From: Rhododendron vialii
Taxonomy: Eukaryota > Streptophyta > Magnoliopsida > Ericales > Ericaceae
Reading direction: 5' to 3'
NCBI RefSeq assembly: GCF_030253575.1
Contig: NC_080567.1
Location: forward strand, 36,919,501-36,983,500
Length of the DNA stretch: 64,000 nucleotides
Shown: piece by piece, positions 10,289 through 22,629 of the stretch
Position numbering within the stretch: position 1 is the stretch's first letter
Layout: every line of letters begins with the position of its first letter
The notes under the pieces: generated by a model
Database searches by the model: none
Seen by the model: only the letters and a program-made list of their open reading frames with translations
Told to the model about the DNA's origin: nothing
Position numbers and translations under genes: made by a program

Positions 10289-13200
10289 CTAATCTCCCCT
10301 TAAACCCTCATTTGGTCTCTCTAAATCTTGCGCATTGGATGGTTCGGGGAATATCTCATTAGAATGCCGCCTAGTCGATGACGAACCATTTTGACCACTT
10401 CCCTGGGAAGCAGAAGTTGCCGATTGTTTGAAACTACCTCCAACTTCAGCTTTGCTACCAGAGGCCGCTGGAACAGCAGCTGCATCAGACAAGCTATGCC
10501 GCCAGCTACCAAACAGAGCAGCATTCCAAGACCCTCTCGAGGAAGTAGCTCTCAGCCTAGCAGAGCTTGAGTGTTCTTCCCGCACTACCTTCAAGGGGTT
10601 TTCCAAAGCTTTTAGGATATATCTCATAAGTGGCCGCCGTGTAGGTTTGGGATTTAGGCATGATCTGGCAACAATTGCCATTGCCCATACTTCTTCTAGT
10701 AAATCCTCATCAATTATCAGAGACGGGTCCACAATGTTTGTCACAAGTTCTTTGTCATATATACTTATGTAAGGCAATGTGGATTCCAACCAATCCTTCA
10801 TCTCAGATTCACTTGATGCGCTCATTCCCAGCTTACCTGTTACCAGCTCTAGCAATACCTTCCCAAAGCAGTAAACATCATAGGCACAATTGGATGTTGG
10901 TAAACCTGGAAATTTCCAAACAAAGCAGTGAGAAACAACAGGAAAACTTGAAATCAATGCGGGAAATGACATGACCATCTAGAATTAATCAAGATCGTTG
11001 CATTTACGAGACGAACCAAAAAAGACGGCCAGGTGCTTCAAATAGCGCAACATAATGACAGTTTAAGCATCTAGTTTTTTATCAGCATAGTTCGACTATT
11101 GTATTTAGTAAACGAGGAACTGAACATGTAGGCAGCAAGTACACAACTCAGTAGGAGGAGGAAAATATTTTACTTCTTCACCAGAGTGACAAAATTAGAG
11201 GCTGAGAATAATTTTAAAGCTAGAATAAGGTATATCACAAGAAAAAATGATCAAAATAACTTTCTCAAATCCATGAATTGCTATAGAATACATACTCCAC
11301 AACGGAGAAAGACTCCGGAATCTCAACCAAAAGTTGGTAGAAAATACAAATTTGAAAATGGTTGAAATTTGGAAATAGTCAAGTCAAAATTGGAAATAGT
11401 TGACTTCAAAACAGCAAGTAGAAGAGAGCAGCCCACACATCAACTCTCCCCTGCGTGTGGAGAGGTTGTTCCCATGTTTCAACCCATGGTGCCAGGTCAC
11501 AATGGAGCAACCATACTAATGCCCCGCTACTGGGCCAAGGCCTTCCGTTACCAGCATAATTATAGTAATAAGAAAGCAAGTGTCACTTTCATATAGCACC
11601 AGTGGCAAGGGCCAACGCCACAAGTGTGCCAAAAAAAAAAAATGGACATGAAGTCCTTAACAACATCCAAGAAAAGTAGAAAACCAGTGGCAAGAACATT
11701 CAATGATGTAGAACTCTGGGTTACATGTTATTCAGGTTTCAAGTGACGATAATTGCTAGGTGTGCCACATGCAAAATAGTTGGCCGTTTAGTTGTCATGA
11801 GTAGATCTCAAAAACTAGCACTTCACTGCTACTCAAATAGGTAGACACATAAGCAAGCAAGAACCAAAAGGAAATGGGGTGAAATTAAAGATGCCAAATT
11901 GCACGTACCTGAAGTGCCTTGATCGGATGTTCTGCACAAAACCAAGAGAAAACTAATTACAACACAGAATAAACAATATAACTTGCAACATGGCATTGAC
12001 CATTTTTTATAAGTGCAACTTCCTATTATTTATTTATCTTTGGTAAAAAGGTGCCTAGATGTTGAACTAGTAAATATTCAATAGAGCATATGTATTCACC
12101 AAAGCAACATACAGACAAATTGGTGTATTGGTTGTTAACATTAACCAAGGAACATCAAAACCATGTCTGATCAGATTACGAGTTTCAATTATGTGGAAAC
12201 AAAAATACGTTAATACAAACTACTAAAACACGAAACTACTAAAACACGTCTAGCAAGATAAGTAAAAGTGGGACTGATTTTTTAAACGTCCTCATCCTAT
12301 GTTACAAGATGCACTTCACATTCTCCTCCTTTAGTTGTCCTTCAAACTTCACACTTGACCTCATCCTACTAAACTTACAGGCTCACAATCACAGCCACCT
12401 GGTCTATGAACTTCACAAACGACGAACCATTCATCTTCCAGTTTCAAAGTTTCTTACATTTGTCACTCTATGCAAACTATGCACGGGAGTTCACATTCTT
12501 AAGGGATGAATTGTTTTCTCAATAGTACCAAGCTCTTATGCTTTTTCCGAAAATTAGATACCAGCCTATTTTCATAATGAGCAATCTTCCAACTGATCAA
12601 TCATTGGCACATATAATTACATTACTTGGACTCCTCAATCATTGGCACATAAAATTATTTGATCTCCTGATAACCATTATCATTACGAGATATAATATTT
12701 GCCTACGCATGAGAATCACATATGATATAGAAGCAATTTAGCGGTACCAGAGCCAAGAAGCAAGAAACCTGGAATAGGAATGATGTAATCTGCCTCTTTA
12801 CTTAGTTGTTTCCTTTTCCTATCTCTTTGTGGACATTATTTTAGGATGCTCATTTTTAGTTAACTACATTTTTTACTAGATATAGCATCATAATGTAAAA
12901 TATCACGAGTAAATTTAGGCTTTTAAACTACTTGCACCTACAAAAGAAAACTAATGATCACATATAGAATGTAATAGAAGTGACAAAGTCCTTTAAGTAG
13001 TCACAACATCTTTAGAGCATGCAATTTAAGAGTCTATATGTTTTTTTTAATCTCTTTATGCTATCTAGTATTTATATACTTAAATTGGAAGAAAATAAAC
13101 CAAACGGACATGAAATATAGAAAAATTCGAGGGTTGGTTACGGTTTCGTAAATTCTCACAAGAAAATATAGGAATAGAATACTTACGTTGGCAACCGCAA

Positions 13201-16200
13201 CAGCCTGGTAATCATGCTTTGATGAGCATCCCCTTCTTGAACACAAACCTCACTCAGGCTCCCTAGCCGTACTTCAAATTTATCATCCAGAAGTATACTG
13301 CTGGCTTGAACATCTCTTCAAAGAGCAAACAAATACATGTCATTAAATGCACCACAAGGCATAAATTCTTGAAAGCAAGCTATTTTAAGAGTTCACAAAT
13401 TGCAAAGATAAATACATTAGAAATCAAATAGAGGAAATAAAATGACATAACTGAACGGTTTGATGATAAATGTAGTTACTACTTTTATTACACCTCCCTC
13501 ACTGAGTCAAATGATTAAGTGGAAGCACACATTTGTATGTGACTTGGAACACAGACGGAACATGAGCACACGAGGGCAATGGGTTATGACATGTTCGAGA
13601 AGGTGGACAAATGGCGCTAGATCCATAAAGATCACATTATTAGGAAACAACAACATACTCTTGAAATCACAGGCATATTCCATTGATAAATCAAACAATC
13701 AGAAAAAGTCATCCATCAAAAATGCTTTTCTACATTTTCCTTGCTAATTTAACAAGCTTATCTCTTATAAGTTTCGCTATTGATGCATGATTTCCTAGTG
13801 AAGAAATTCTCATTTCGGTCCACTGTATTCACTGCTTTTACTTCTAAGGAAAAGCACAAAACAAAATTTGTATTCCCACATATTATCTCCGTATTAGTTT
13901 AGAGCAAAATTGTACCATGGTTTCGAATGAGTTTCAAAGATTCAAATTTGAAGATAAAAGATTTAATTTGAAGAATTTCTTTCATTTCTTGTTTGAATCA
14001 TTTACCGTTTCCACCTCAATGGATTACAACCACTGAATATTGCCTAATGCTAATTAAAAGAATATATGCGGATCAAAAAAAAATATTAAAAGAATATTAA
14101 TATTTCTAAAAAAAACTCATAAATTTAAATCTTTGCTCCACACAACATAAGTTTCTAAAGCTTCTCAATGTCCTTTTCCTAACCACTACCATATTTGTCT
14201 TCGAATGATTCCACTAAATCCAAATTAGCTTGGAAAACTTATTGAGGAACTTCGAGAAAAGTAGTCTCAACAACAGAAAAGCTGCAAGGTAGGTAGTTAC
14301 CCATCAAAAAAAAAAAAAACAAGAGAAGCTGTAGAGTAGTAGGGGAAAGCAGGGAAACTATGCACAAAATTCAGAGTCAATAAAAACAAATTTTTGTTAG
14401 ACTTTTGCAGATGATTAACAGCTTCAGATTCTCTCTCTCACACACACATGCACGCGATTGTGAAATGAAAATTTGAGGAGAAAAAAAAACGAAGCATATT
14501 TTTATCCGTTTTTCTCTTATTTCCTTGGCATTTTGCAAAAATGACCAAAAGTAATTTGAAGCTGTCCACAGGTGTTGAAACATGTCTAACTTATTACAAC
14601 TCCCTGATTTCTAAAGCAAGTACTTGACATGGGTGGCATCAACATTTCTGCCTTATTTTCATCTTACTATATTACATAAACACTACAAAAGAGTAGAACA
14701 ATCATGCTTGGCATGAGCAATATTATATCTAATACCATAAATCAACTGCGAATCAAAAAGAAAATATGGAAGGTCGCATCTGCTTCTTAAAATTTCTTCA
14801 GTTGCCTTCCCAAAACTAGCATGTTATTAAATGATTCCTCTATAGGAAAAAAATGAGGGACATGTTTAATTCTCAAAGATTATTAAGTTCCCATCCCAAA
14901 ATGTTTATGATATATCGCATGATATTTCAGATAGGGTGTATGCAGCACAGCAGCCACGCCTGATGATCACTTGCACATGTAAAACTCACATAGCCTAAGA
15001 TGAACAAGAAGTTTGGTGATGTTGATACTTCCTCCAGGCCTTGATCTCTTAGATTAGGGATTAGATAATTGCTACATAGAGGAAATGTTTGACATGCATA
15101 AAGAATCCAAGTAACACAGGCATTGACAGTCAGGATAAACAATGTCTCTTGGATTGTTGAAGATGTCTACAAAAGCGGTTAAGAATCTTATTGAAAATCA
15201 CCAGATCGAGCCTTAAAGTCACAATAATTTGGGGTTGGCTATATAAATCCATTTTCTCCATTGAGCTTTGACAAAGGCATATCATGTTCAGTGGGAAAAA
15301 AAAAAAGCCTAGATCCTTTTGAACTACCGCCTCTAAAGTTAATTTTGGTCTACCCCTCTCCTTAGTGCTGCCATCTACCGTAACCATGTTGCTCCTCTTA
15401 ACTGCTACATCAGCCAATCTACGATAGAGATCTCCATACCACCTTAATCTATTTTCTCTCATCTTATCTTCTATCGGCGCTATCTCTACCATTCCGCAAA
15501 AAATATTATTTTAAATTCTATCTTGCAAAGTCTTATTGAAAATAATGTACTTAAAAAAGTTATGAAGACAGAACAATGAAAAGATTTAAATACCCCCGTT
15601 TTTTTGTCTGTGGTGTATCTAGATTCCATTTAAAGCTACGAGACAAAAAGACCAAATCTCTTGAGTTATGTATGTTAAGGTGAAACATCATGTAATTTTT
15701 TTTTCCTTCCAAAAACTGCAATCTGGTTATGATTTTCTCAAGAAGTGTCACAAATGTCCTTGAGCCTTTCACTTGTCTCTCTTTCCATTTGTTCTGGACA
15801 TTCATTTCCTTCATTTTAAATCAACTTTCTCTCTAACAGTGTCTTGAATTATCCTATAGAAGGCCAACATCTTTAGTACTCCCTCCGTTTGTTAGTCATT
15901 TATAGCATTTTGGGAAATTATAAATTTGATAATTAACGAAAGTATCCATTATATGTGACAAGAGACTACAAGTGTTGCAAAAGTAGATTAAATATAGGGG
16001 CGATGATGAAAATCATACCATTAAATTTGAATTTAAGTTCAATCATTACTTGTCTCCTTTAAAAAGTTGGAACACCCAAAAGGGACCAACATAAGGAACA
16101 GAGGGATATAAAACAACTATGCTCTTGAACATCTTTAGTAGAATGCATCAAAACCCCAGCACAGTTTTCCGCCTCATGAATTTCCAGTTTTTCCCTTTCT

Positions 16201-19101
16201 TCAACTTTAGTTGGCATGATTAATGGTACTATACAGAGAATTGGAAGAAAATAAAAGAGGTTCTGAACGCCATGACCTGCTACTCTCCTAATAAATACAT
16301 GTATCTTATCCTACATGTTGTAGTGGTTGTGGGAAGAAATAAAGTGGGATTATTAAAACATGTGACAAATTGTGTCTGGATTAAGCATTTGGCACTGGAT
16401 GAGGTCATCCAGTGATCTACATACTTGGTCATGGATAGGATAAAGCCTAACGGAGGGACTATGTAGTCCTAGAGTTATTTGACAAACATGAGATACAGAG
16501 AGACATACGAGTAACCATTATAACCTGAAGTATGTCCAAGAAATTAAGTTTACTAGATAACTATTCATAGTCTTATGCATCAAATGATGTTCTACGTCAG
16601 TTTGTAAGTACCATTATAACCAGAAAAACAATTTTAAGTATTTAGGAAGTATGGCATCTAGTCATATCTTGGCGTTATGGACATGGGATTTAGACAGATC
16701 TTACACTAAGACACATACACCAACAAGCGTACACAAGTCCGTGTAACATCATAGCGTTGGACAAATAGCCTAGTCCCAAAAAATTTTATACCTAGAACCA
16801 ATGTGACAATACGTCCAATACACTTCAAGAAGAAATGTGCACAGTCAAGATTAACAGTAGAGATGCTGACAATGTGTCTAGCACGGGATACCCGTGCCAA
16901 ATGAGTATCATGGATTTTGACAGTACGAAATTCTGAAATAAAAATTACCAATTAATTCAACCCCCCAAAAAGAGAAGAATGGTTAGGTGACTTATAGAAA
17001 AACTCTTGGTGACAGAAAATACAAGCGGGTGCATCCTAAGCATAGTCCCAGCATTACACCAGAACAACAGGCTAGCCACCACACGTTGGAATAAGCTCAC
17101 AACGTGGCAGTAATAAGAAGGGCAAGGAGTGTAACGCAGGCAAGTCATGTAATACCTGTGGACATGGGGTGGCGAACACTCATGATGTAGATAAGACAGA
17201 CCCTCAGCAGCTCCTGTTGCAATTTTCAACCTTGTTATCCAATCCAGAGACTGCAAACTTTCATCCTCTGAACTTGTTTTCCTGTACAAAGAACTTGACA
17301 AATCCCCATTTGGCATGTATTTGTAAACCAGAAACTTCTCATTCTCGTTCTCCAGGCAATGTCCGAGGAGCGGAACCAATCTGGCATGAGAAACCTTACT
17401 GAAAAAGTCTAACTCTGACATGTATGTTTCCTTCTTGACTGCTTGCAAGTCAACCTTTTTGATGACTACAGGGACCCCACCGTCCAGAATTCCTCGAAAG
17501 AGATCACCTGAATGGCCATGTTTGATGAGGTTAACATCATTGAAATTGTCTGTTGCCAAGAGAAGCTGCTGATATGTAAATCCATCGCCAAGACTTGAAA
17601 AGTTTAAAGCCAATCCAGGAGGTTGTGGACTTCCGCCAGCAGGAACAGCCACCACACCAGTCGTCCCTCTCTGGTTCCTTGCACCTCTGTTGTGGCAGTA
17701 TACAATCAGTACTACCAAACCTACCAAAAGTGCAATAAACAGTACACCACCCAAGACTCCTGCCAATATGATCCAATATCTGTGACTTTTCTTAGCTGAT
17801 ACAGATGGAGGGGGCTGAGTGCCATTTGGGAGACCGAAATTATCAAATACAAGGCCTCTATCAGAATAAAATGATGCACATTCAGTGCCATTCCTCTGGC
17901 TTGACAAGTTTGTGAGGCAATTCCCATCAAGGGATGCATTACTACCAATATAGTTTGGAACCCTGCCTTCGAAATAGTTACTGGTAATGTCAATAAAACT
18001 GAACCTACTAATTACAGGTGCGAGATCTCCGTAAAACATATTGTGAGAAAGGTTCAATACTGTAGCATTGACACCAAAACCCCCGCTTGTGTTGGGCAGC
18101 ATCCCAGAGAAGTTATTGTTGGAGGCATCAAGGTAAAGCAACGCAGGTATCGACCACAATACATCAGGAAGATCACCGGTGAAACTGTTATTATTTAGAA
18201 CTATAAACTGCAACTGAGTCAGATTAGGAAACAAGTTACCTGGCAAAGAACCAGCAAGCAAATTGTACCCAAAAACCATCTTCTGCAAATTCCCTAAACC
18301 TCCCAAGTCCGGCGGAACCGACCCAGAAAAAGCATTCAAGCTGAGATCAAGGTCAACCAAACTAGAAAGGTTACCAAGTTGAGCGGGTATCGAAGAAGAA
18401 AGACTATTATTGGACAGATTCAAGAACTGGAGCTTGGAAAGAGCCCCAAAGTCCGCAGGAACTATCCCGGACAAGAAATTCGAAGACATGTCGAGCGAAG
18501 TGAGATTCCCAAGAGAGGCAAAAGACGGTGGAATAGATCCGATAAGCGAATTCCTAGACAGATCAAGAACCGAAAGGCGCGACAACTGACCCAAACTAGC
18601 TGGAACTACCCCAGTAAGATCATTACCAGCTAAAAACAGACTACCAACATTACTCAAATTACCGAGACTAAACGGAATAGCACCAGAAATAGAACAAAAC
18701 CGAAGATCAAGAACTTGGAGAGCGGTTAACTCGTTGCCAAACCAGTCAGGAATTGAACCGGGGAGCAAGAACCTAGAAGCATTAAATGACTCCAACAGGG
18801 TCAAATTGGCCAGGGCATCAACTGAAAATTGGGGGTTTTGACTACCAATTCTGGTTCTCTTAAACCCAGAAATATTGATCCCAATAACTGAACCATTCTG
18901 GCATTGGATACCGACCCACTTTAAACAAGGGTCACCTTTTATGGGCCAATCTCTGCTTCTTAACCCTAACGTTGATCTGAGTTGGAGCAAAGTGATTTTC
19001 TCGGCAAAAGAACTCAATGGTTGGGATGATTGTTGGAATGTGCAGTGAAACAGCAGGAACAGATTGCATAAGGCAACAGCTAGGCTTCTTCGATCTACCA
19101 T
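10289..19101 (-). CDS. LRR receptor-like pseudokinase, At2g16250 type (four exons, 904 aa)
   Basis: This is a plasma-membrane receptor-like protein, ligand unknown. Exons are 17156-19101, 13187-13315, 11909-11931 and 10289-10905, with phases joining cleanly. The N-terminus (MVDRRSLAVALCNLFLLFHC) is a signal peptide. An ATG eight codons upstream (19125) is less suitable. Then come a DPC..W.G..C cap, about ten leucine-rich repeats of the SIP..LGNLS.L type with many N-glycosylation sites, a membrane span at about residues 440-467, and a kinase-like domain from about 510. The invariant Lys is present (VVIKK). The nucleotide loop is degenerate (HGHSGDLF). The catalytic loop reads HRDVQASSILLD, with Gln where catalysis needs Lys, and the DFG position reads LGSL. 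An inactive kinase is therefore predicted. The tail is Ser-rich. At2g16250 of Arabidopsis has the same layout and similar length. A (GA)n leader lies upstream. Confidence 0.92.
11909..11931 (-). other. 23-nt microexon (exon 3) of the LRR receptor-like pseudokinase
   Basis: It is bounded by TTTGTGCAG| and |GTACGTG and encodes the residues TSDQGTS. It is the only choice that restores frame between exon 2 (ending phase 2) and exon 4 (starting phase 1). It falls at the activation segment of the kinase-like domain. Skipping it would shift the frame. Confidence 0.85.
15190..15492 (-). mobile_element. LINE (non-LTR) 3' fragment: reverse-transcriptase C-terminus
   Basis: The minus-strand frame reads DKMRENRLRWYGDLYRR and then RGRPKLTLEAVVQKDL. 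These are the hallmark closing residues of plant LINE reverse transcriptases (KMRENRLRW-GH-RR ... GRPK-TW--V--DL). Downstream, at about 15220-15250, is a TTTGGGGTTGGCTATAT-type LINE 3'-end string. The upstream coding part is missing, so it is 5' truncated and inert. Confidence 0.75.
15879..16106. mobile_element. Stowaway-like MITE (about 228 bp) in an intron
   Basis: The left end is CTCCCTCCGTTTGTTAGTC, and the right end is its approximate complement, ending ...GGAACAGAGGGA. TA dinucleotides flank both ends. There is no coding content. Confidence 0.7.
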
Positions 19102-19486
19102 GACTAATTTGGAGAAATAAAACAATGCCTCAATAATCTTGTTAGTAAAGTTTGCATCTTGATGTGCTCAGTCAGTCATACATGGCATGTTGCTCTGGTA
19201 TGGGTGAAACAGTAATTGTGCATTGAAAGAAAAAGGGGGGGTTGAGTTGGACACAGGGATACGGGTTTCTCTTTCTTTCTCTAAAACTGTGGATACAGCT
19301 CTTACCTTAAAGAAGAAAGAAGGCATTAATTGGGTTTTCTTCAATCTCTGTGCTTCTTCTCTTCTGGCAGATTTAGTGCTGAGGGTCTACGACTTGTTTC
19401 AGTTTCTTCGGTTGACGAAAGAGAGAGAAGTGGGGAGGGGACAAATAGTAGTAGTAGTAGTAAAAAATTGGTCAAATGAGTAGTTT

Positions 19487-19522
<36 letters not shown>

Positions 19523-20500
19523 ATGAATACAGTAGGTATCTATGTAGAGAGAGAGAGAGAGAGAAGGGAAAGAAGAGGAGAGATTGGTCAAGAAAATTAC
19601 TCTTATCTGTCGCTCTCTCTCTAATAACAAAAACAGCTAACTCCACTTGCTCCGAGGAAAAAAGGGCAGAGACGAAAACGAAAAGCTTCTAGCAGTTGCA
19701 AGCCGACTTTTCGTGAATAAACAAAAGTTAAGCCGGATTCTCTTCTTTTGTTTTTGCCTCTACTTTTGCCGGAAATTGACAAAATAACCTAGTACTATTT
19801 TCGCCACCAATTGGTTGCTAAATGAGCAAGACCCCTTTTAAGCAAGCTCAATTTTTTTTTTTTTTTGTTTTCTAGTTGTTTTTGTTTAATCTTTTACTAA
19901 ATTCGGGTCAAAACAAGAGGAATCGAGAAAGTATTAAATTATAGTCATGCACGAAAAATGTTTGAAAAAGATAAAGCAAAATGTCTTTTGAATCTTTAAT
20001 ATCGTTTTATATGAACTTTTTTTCAACTCCGATTTATGTTTATACTTGTTTGATTCCTCTCGTCAAGATTAAAATTATGACGGAAAACTAGGACCAAATA
20101 AGTAAAAGACAAGTAATGCTAACTGTCTTCTTCAAAAATTAATTTGGTTTGGGTTTTGAGGGAGGTTTTTTAAGTAAGAGTGAAGATAGATAGATAGATA
20201 AAAGAGAAAAATAATTGTAGAAATAATTTAGTAGAGACTCGTATTAGAGACCCAAAAGCGAACACTGTCAATGTTTCTCGTTTTAATACTTCGGTTTTTA
20301 AGTTTTTATAGCTACTCGATTCAATTAGACATATTCTTTCGTATCCTATTGCACGCGATAAGACCTCAGCTTTGTTCCGACATAGGCGCGGTAAAATCCC
20401 CTGCAGATGGTTAGCCAGACAATACTTAAGATAGATATGTAGATTGTAAAAATAATCTATCTAATACCAAAGGGCTTATCAAAAAAAAAGAGAAAAATCT
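19102..20500. other. 5' leader and promoter side of the receptor-like pseudokinase
   Basis: Upstream of the ATG on the minus strand are pure GA runs at 19489-19519 and about 19545-19563, read as CT on the coding strand. These are typical of plant 5' leaders and core promoters. I see no convincing TATA box and no other gene. Confidence 0.45.
19489..19519. repeat. (GA)n microsatellite in the pseudokinase leader
   Basis: About 31 bp of GA, followed about 26 bp later by a second, shorter run. Confidence 0.9.
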
Positions 20501-21836
20501 AATACTATAGGAGTATTTATTTGTGTGACCCAAAGGAGTATTTATTTGTGTGACCAAATTTTTTTTTTTTAAAAAAGCACTGCTTTTAAGGCTCTTCAAT
20601 GTGAGGAACCGGTTGCTTTGACCGGTTCGGTGGGGTTGACCTCCGATTCCCATAGTCCCGCATGCTCCAGCTAAGCTTCAAACCACTCCTGCTAATATAA
20701 TAATCCCAAATATACTCTCTTTTTTCTTTCTAAATTCCTAATGTCTAGATCTACAGATATGGACAGGAGAAGGGAACAGATATGATTGAAGATTCATGAA
20801 ATATTTTAGCCATTTAAATAGTGATTTTGATTTGGTAGTAGTTAAATAGTGATTTTGATTTGGTAGTAGTTTTGTAGACACGTATGAAACTGCTTAACGC
20901 ATTTCGAATCGTTCGATGCACGTGACTTTCAGTACGTATGATATTCATGGAATCCATTCACGCACGTCACACATGTTGACATCTGCGTCTGAACCAATTT
21001 TCTTAATTCTATTTTAGATTTTTTTATTTTTTTCTTCTTAATCTTGTGAGAATCTACTAGTTCGATACTTATGGCTCCCGACGGTTTAATGAAAGTTACA
21101 AAAGAGCCCTTCTTTGACATTTCCTTGCCATGAAGATATTGAAAATAAGTCATTACTAATAAATTTCCCTAAACGATTTAATGAAGAAGGTTATAATATA
21201 CGTTCGTATACAGCTCTAGCCCTCTCGGTTGGTTGTCGAGTGAGAACACAATAGTAAGTTAAAACCTACCTTAATTTGCAAAGATGTAGTTTCAATTTCC
21301 AATGCACAAAAAAAAAAAAAAAAAAAAAACCTCTTAGGCTCACTAGAGGTTTTTACATAGGTAATTTTCAAAATTCCTGAGATTAATTTTGACGTGCATA
21401 AGTCATATTTGACATCGAATTATTGAAAAAAAAAGAAGAAGTCATCAGAAAATAAGGAAGATACGTTGGTGTTCGAGTTTCAATTCAAGTTACAATTCAT
21501 TTCCATTTCTAGTTCTCGCCCGAGGACGTGTTCAATTCATATTTCATGACTTTGTTGTTTTGTGATCAAGTTGCATTTCAGAAATTGAGATATAATTAAT
21601 TTTGATTTCTTCCTTCAGTTTACAATTTGATTCTTTGTTTTTTTTTTTTGTTAATATATTTGAGGTTGTTTCATGAAACATTGGATCGATCAGTCATTAT
21701 CACCACATAGGGAAGGAAATCCCTAAAATTTACATCAACAATCCAGAATGAGCAACAAATCTTACACATATAATTTCCGTTTGACCCAAAAACAAAAAAA
21801 AAATCTTACACATATATATGGGCTAGTTGCATCAAA
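20500..21836. other. Intergenic, no gene seen
   Basis: AT-rich, with a poly(A) run of about 24 at 21307-21330 that may mark an old retro-insertion, and a duplicated phrase GTGATTTTGATTTGGTAGTAG at about 20820 and 20845. Confidence 0.35.
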
Positions 21837-22560
21837 GTGAAAGGTATAAAACCAACCACGAGCCTAGTCGGCTCAGTACGGTCCTAGTCAGCTCAGGCTA
21901 TGGCCTGCTCGGCATAACCCAATTACACCAAAGTTTCAGGATATACATTCCAAATGAGATAATTCCTAAGCATGAAGGGAGTTCCTGACAATAGAGAAAA
22001 TTTATTAGAAGTCGTGCACAAGATTTTGAGTCCCCAACAGGAACAAGCCATGGTCCTTATCTCTCTCTATAACTCCGAACACTCCAATACCCCCAAAACT
22101 CCTGAAGATCTTAGGAGAGCTCAGGCTACCGGGGAAAATGGGTGCCACCCTTATCCATATCCACATCCCAACGATCCTCCAAAACTGTCCAACTAGGAAT
22201 CAACCTCCTAATTACGCCTATAAAGCCATGCATTTCCCGTGCAACGGAGACATGTACGCAACTCTGGCAACCAAATTCGCTTGAGTTCAATGTACCTCAT
22301 TTCACAAAAAAATCTGACTTAGGCATCGGATGGATGTTGGTTGGCACGGTGGCACCGCCACGATGTTAAGTTTCTCTTTGTACGTTGGCGAGATCAAGAA
22401 CGCCGGGAATCGACTCATCACAGAGCTTATTCAATCTAGCTCAAATTTAGAGCTCCATAACTCATTCCGCACGGTCAGTAGTGATTATAGTTTGAACCGG
22501 ACATTTTTTTGTCAATGCCGGAACTTATGTAACATTCCAATTTATAATTTGCCTAGGTAC
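21837..22560 (+). mobile_element. Possible LTR-retrotransposon fragment
   Basis: The stretch has higher GC content than its surroundings. It carries phrases I associate with plant Ty3-type LTR/leader sequence, such as TTGGCACGGTGGCACCGCCA and GCGAGATCAAGAACGCCGGG. The frames at 21972-22563 are short and show no known domain. No ends or target duplication were identified. Confidence 0.35.
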
Positions 22561-22629
22561 TAAATTTTGTCTGGGTTAGGCTTTTGATTGTTATCGTATA
22601 TGCTCGACTTGAGTTGGATCCCCAATAAA

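Larger units (their letters stand above)
13316..17155 (-). other. Intron 1 of the receptor-like pseudokinase (3.84 kb), carrying transposon debris
   Basis: The intron lies within the kinase catalytic loop codon for Arg (HR|D). It contains a LINE 3' fragment and a Stowaway-like MITE, annotated separately. The rest is AT-rich with no coding signal. Confidence 0.85.
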
